Of a DNA stretch of 64,000 bases, positions 61,395 through 64,000 are shown piece by piece (the first letter of the stretch is position 1; every line of letters begins with the position of its first letter). The DNA is from Dryocola sp051307055 (lineage in GTDB: Bacteria; Pseudomonadota; Gammaproteobacteria; Enterobacterales; Enterobacteriaceae), in NCBI RefSeq assembly GCF_051307055.1, contig NZ_CP149994.1, forward strand, positions 3,534,001-3,598,000, read 5' to 3'. A program made the position numbers and the translations under genes. The notes beneath the pieces were generated by a model, which did not search any database, was not told where the DNA came from, and saw only the letters and a list, made by a program, of their open reading frames with translations.

Positions 61395-61577
61395 TTAAAT
61401 TCCCGCTATTTGACGAATGGATCTGACTCTACCTATGGGCAAATCTTTTTTCGGATGCGGTACGGGGAAAGTTTTCCCCGTGTTTGGCGAGCACCATATC
61501 CAGTGACTGCCGCCAGATTTTCTGACGGGTTCGCATCCTGCGGCCTTCAGCTCCTTTATTAAGTCAGCGGATCTCAT
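61395..61577 (-). CDS. hicA: HicA toxin, mRNA interferase
   Basis: The 60-residue double-stranded-RNA-binding-fold toxin has the active-site His25 in KSGGSHWIWCSP and the PVPHPKKDLPIGRVRSIRQIAGI tail. It cleaves mRNA and is neutralised by HicB. RBS AGGAGG lies before the ATG. The promoter region has two TACACAC repeats 10 bp apart (61604-61620). Confidence 0.92.
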   Translation of the reverse strand: MRSADLIKELKAAGCEPVRKSGGSHWIWCSPNTGKTFPVPHPKKDLPIGRVRSIRQIAGI

Positions 61578-61638
61578 ATTCTCCTCCTGACCGGCAGGTT
61601 AATATACACACGCATACACACAAATACAATAACGTTGC

Positions 61639-62661
61639 TCATAATGTCTCCTCCCTGAGCGTATCGGTAGCCTCGTCGTCATCGATTTTCCCTTCGCGCC
61701 ACCGCTCGGCCTTACTCTGCGCAAAACTCTGCATCCCATGCTGCTGCCCCGTCTGCAGCAGGCCGGGCAGCTGATGCGTTTTGCCTTCGCGAATCAGGTT
61801 CGCCACCGCCGGGGTATTTACCAGCAGTTCATACAGCGCGACCCTTCCACCCTGCTTTGCCGGCAATAGCTTTTGTGCCAGTACGGCTTTAAGGCTGCCT
61901 GCAAGCTGGCTGCGGACGTGGTCTTTTTCTTCCGCCGGGAACACGTCCACCAGCCTTTCCACCGCCTGCGCCGCGCCGCGCGTATGCAGCGTAGCCAGCA
62001 CCAGATGACCTGTTTCCGCCGCGGTTAAAGCCAGCCGTATGGTTTCGCCGTCTCGCAATTCCCCAAGCAGGATCACATCCGGGTCTTCGCGCAGCGCGGC
62101 TTTTAGCCCGGCTGCGAATGTCTGGCAATGCACGCCGGGCTCCCTTTGCTGGATCAGGCATCGTCCGGAGCGATGCACAAACTCCACGGGGTCTTCAAGA
62201 GTGAGGATATGCCCATCCAGACGATGATTGAGGCGATCGACCATTGCCGCAAGCGTGGTGGTTTTACCGCTGCCGGTGGCGCCTGTCACCAGGATCAGGC
62301 CGTCGGGCATTTGCAGTAGCGACGGAATCATTGGCGGTACGCTTAATTCTTCCAGCTTTGGACAGCCTGATGCGAGCAAACGTAACGCGAGTGAGTAGCC
62401 CTGATACTGGCGAAAAGCGTTGACGCGCAGCCGAATATCGCCAGCAAGCGTCACGGCAAAATCTATTTGTCCCGTATCTTCCAGCACTTCTCGCTGCTCC
62501 TTCGCAAGCCAGCCCGCAAGCAGGATTTCGGGTTCAGGCGCCGTTTCCGGAAAAGGTTCAAGCCGCCCTTGCCTGCGCCAGCGTGCAGATTGCCCCGAGC
62601 ACAGGTGTAGATCGGAAGCGTTATGCTTTACACTAAGGGCCACAATTTCTTCGATATCCAT
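61639..62661 (-). CDS. yggR: PilT-like type IV pilus ATPase homologue YggR
   Basis: The 340-residue secretion ATPase has Walker A (VTGATGSGKTT), an Asp box, Walker B (DVILLGELRDGET) and a His box. It resembles PilT, the retraction motor, but no pilus genes are near, as in E. coli. The ATG at 62661 is taken; an in-frame codon exists upstream at 62715. It is divergent from yggS, with starts only 16 bases apart. Confidence 0.93.
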   Translation of the reverse strand: MDIEEIVALSVKHNASDLHLCSGQSARWRRQGRLEPFPETAPEPEILLAGWLAKEQREVLEDTGQIDFAVTLAGDIRLRVNAFRQYQGYSLALRLLASGCPKLEELSVPPMIPSLLQMPDGLILVTGATGSGKTTTLAAMVDRLNHRLDGHILTLEDPVEFVHRSGRCLIQQREPGVHCQTFAAGLKAALREDPDVILLGELRDGETIRLALTAAETGHLVLATLHTRGAAQAVERLVDVFPAEEKDHVRSQLAGSLKAVLAQKLLPAKQGGRVALYELLVNTPAVANLIREGKTHQLPGLLQTGQQHGMQSFAQSKAERWREGKIDDDEATDTLREETL

Positions 62662-62676
62662 ATCACTTTCCAACGT

Positions 62677-63381
62677 ATGAACGAGATAGCGCACAATCTG
62701 GCACAGGTTCACCACAAAATCTCAGCGGCGGCATCGCGCTGCGGGCGTGCTTCCGAAGAAGTTACTTTGCTTGCGGTCAGCAAAACCAAACCTGCGAGCG
62801 CCATCGAAGAAGCGGTTGCCGCCGGGCAGCGCGCTTTCGGCGAGAACTATGTCCAGGAAGGCGTGGATAAAATTCGCCACTTTGCTGAAAACGGCGACCA
62901 GCCGCTTGAATGGCACTTTATCGGGCCTTTGCAGTCAAACAAAAGTCGTCTGGTTGCCGAGCATTTTGACTGGTGCCATACGGTAGACAGACTGCGCATC
63001 GCCACTCGTCTGAGCGAGCAGCGTCCGGCGGATATGCCGCCGCTTAACGTACTGATTCAAATAAATATTAGCGATGAACATAGCAAATCCGGGATCGCGC
63101 TTAGCGAGCTTGAACAGCTCGCATCTGAAGTTGCCGCGCTGCCGGGTCTGCTGTTACGGGGTTTAATGGCGATTCCCGCGCCTGAACCCGATTACGAGCG
63201 CCAGTTCGCCGTTTGCAGCCGGATGGCCGCGGCATTCGAAACGCTTAAAAACCGTTATTCGACGGTCGATACATTATCTCTGGGCATGACCGATGACATG
63301 GACGCCGCGATTGCCGCAGGCAGCACCATGGTGCGCATTGGAACCGCTATATTCGGCGCGCGGGATTATCCTGCTCGCTAA
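62677..63381 (+). CDS. yggS: PLP homeostasis protein (YggS/PROSC)
   Basis: The 234-residue single-domain PLP-binding protein keeps pyridoxal phosphate and branched-chain keto-acid pools balanced. The PLP lysine lies in LLAVSKTKPASAI, and the phosphate site in SLGMTDDMDAAIAAGSTMVRIGTAIFG. Full family length. Confidence 0.96.
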   Translation: MNEIAHNLAQVHHKISAAASRCGRASEEVTLLAVSKTKPASAIEEAVAAGQRAFGENYVQEGVDKIRHFAENGDQPLEWHFIGPLQSNKSRLVAEHFDWCHTVDRLRIATRLSEQRPADMPPLNVLIQINISDEHSKSGIALSELEQLASEVAALPGLLLRGLMAIPAPEPDYERQFAVCSRMAAAFETLKNRYSTVDTLSLGMTDDMDAAIAAGSTMVRIGTAIFGARDYPAR

Positions 63382-63403
63382 ACACTAAACGTTGAGGAAC
63401 GCC

Positions 63404-63970
63404 ATGCAGATGTTGACCTTCCTGCTTTCCACCGTCATTGAGCTGTATGTCATGGTGCTGCTGCTGCGCATCTGGATGCAGTGGGCGCGTACGGATTTCT
63501 ACAATCCGTTTTCACAGTTCGTGGTGAAAGCAACCCAGCCGGTAATCAGCCCGTTACGACGCTTTATTCCGTCGATGGGGCCTGTCGACAGCGCTTCGCT
63601 GCTTATCGCCTTTCTGCTGTGCCTGGTGAAAGCGATGGTGCTTTTCCAGGCTGTCAGCTTCGCGCCGATCATCTGGATTGCCGCCCTGCTGGTGCTGCTG
63701 AAAACCGCAGGCCTGCTGTTCTTCTGGGTGATGATTATCCGGGCGCTGATGAGCTGGGTAAGCCAGGGTCGTAGCCCGGTTGAATTCGTTCTGATGCAGC
63801 TAACCGAACCCTTTATGGCACCGGTGCGCCGCATTCTGCCGGCGATGGGCGGCATCGATTTCTCCGGTATGATCGTGATTCTGGCGCTTTACGCGCTGAA
63901 TATCGGCATTGCCGAGCTGCTGGCGCTTTCCGGCAATATGCTGCTGCCGGGCCTGTGGATGGCGCTTTGA
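63404..63970 (+). CDS. yggT: YGGT-family membrane protein
   Basis: The 188-residue inner-membrane protein has two YGGT repeats, each with paired membrane helices and an RxPL/FM-type loop (QPVISPLRRFIP, EPFMAPVRRILP). The role is linked to osmotic or cell-envelope maintenance but is unclear. TGAGGAACGCC precedes the ATG. Confidence 0.93.
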   Translation: MQMLTFLLSTVIELYVMVLLLRIWMQWARTDFYNPFSQFVVKATQPVISPLRRFIPSMGPVDSASLLIAFLLCLVKAMVLFQAVSFAPIIWIAALLVLLKTAGLLFFWVMIIRALMSWVSQGRSPVEFVLMQLTEPFMAPVRRILPAMGGIDFSGMIVILALYALNIGIAELLALSGNMLLPGLWMAL

Positions 63971-64000
63971 GCGCAGTGAATCAAACCGCCGACGGGCTGG
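63955..64000 (+). CDS. yggU: YggU (DUF167) protein, N-terminal fragment at window edge
   Basis: The last 46 bases read VDGALSAVNQTADGL in the frame that overlaps the yggT end by 16 bases. This aligns with the E. coli YggU N-terminus (MDGVMSAV), with GTG as probable start; TTG at 63967 is an alternative. The rest lies outside the window. Confidence 0.6.
   Translation, partial: MDGALSAVNQTADGL

Noticed and set aside
61639..62661. type IV pilus operon around yggR
   Set aside because: Only the PilT-like ATPase is present; no pilin, PilB or PilC genes are adjacent.

Overview
The window reads as a stretch of enterobacterial chromosome (family Enterobacteriaceae). The backbone follows the gene order of the bglA-yggU region of Escherichia coli: bglA, ygfF, gcvPHT, ubiI-ubiH-pepP-ygfB, zapA, 6S RNA, fau, serA, rpiA, argP, yggE, argO, mscS, fbaA-pgk-epd, tktA, loiP, speB-speA, metK, galP, sprT, endA, rsmE, gshB, yqgE, ruvX, yggR, yggS, yggT, yggU. 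Protein lengths and sequences fit that family closely. The extra gene blocks suggest a Klebsiella/Enterobacter/Kosakonia-like relative rather than E. coli itself; the genus cannot be fixed from the window alone.

Four accessory blocks are set into this backbone. (1) 50-5845: an HD-domain phosphohydrolase, an RpiR/SIS-type regulator next to the 6-phospho-beta-glucosidase bglA, a histidine kinase/response regulator pair, and a divergent gene for a secreted Met-x-Lys-Asp-x repeat protein. The promoter region of that last gene carries three TTAA boxes at exact 11-bp spacing. (2) 30503-44889, between loiP and speB: a 14-gene minus-strand operon for catabolism of an aromatic compound, with a divergent transporter gene. 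It encodes a Rieske ferredoxin, a small HTH-like protein, a Rieske oxygenase alpha subunit, two SDR proteins, an IclR regulator, an extradiol (VOC) dioxygenase, a ferredoxin reductase, an MFS carrier, a cupin, an alpha/beta hydrolase, an aspartate-dehydrogenase-like protein, an aldehyde dehydrogenase and a ThDP-dependent decarboxylase. Two identical 16-bp palindromes flank the divergent promoter region. (3) 56545-60868, between ruvX and yggR: an MFS carrier, an IclR regulator and a large FAD-dependent oxidoreductase. (4) 60922-61577: a HicA/HicB toxin-antitoxin pair.

Backbone functions: glycine cleavage and one-carbon supply (gcvTHP, fau, serA), aerobic ubiquinone hydroxylation (ubiI, ubiH), the Calvin-type/glycolytic set epd-pgk-fbaA with tktA and rpiA, arginine export and sensing (argO, argP), putrescine synthesis from arginine (speA, speB), S-adenosylmethionine synthesis (metK) and galactose uptake (galP). 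Several operators can be read directly: PurR before gcvT, Cra before epd, MetJ boxes before metK, GalR/GalS operators before galP, and a CRP-like site before bglA.

The best candidate for an undescribed system is the 30.5-44.9 kb cluster. The enzyme classes support a route of ring oxygenation, diol dehydrogenation, meta-cleavage, hydrolysis, 2-oxo-acid decarboxylation and aldehyde oxidation. The substrate is not identifiable from sequence. The aspartate-dehydrogenase-like gene, an SDR without the canonical Tyr/Lys pair and the small HTH-like protein are all unexplained. REP-like palindromes sit at several operon ends, one joined to a nine-copy heptanucleotide array. No phage, integrase, complete insertion sequence, CRISPR array, tRNA or rRNA was seen.
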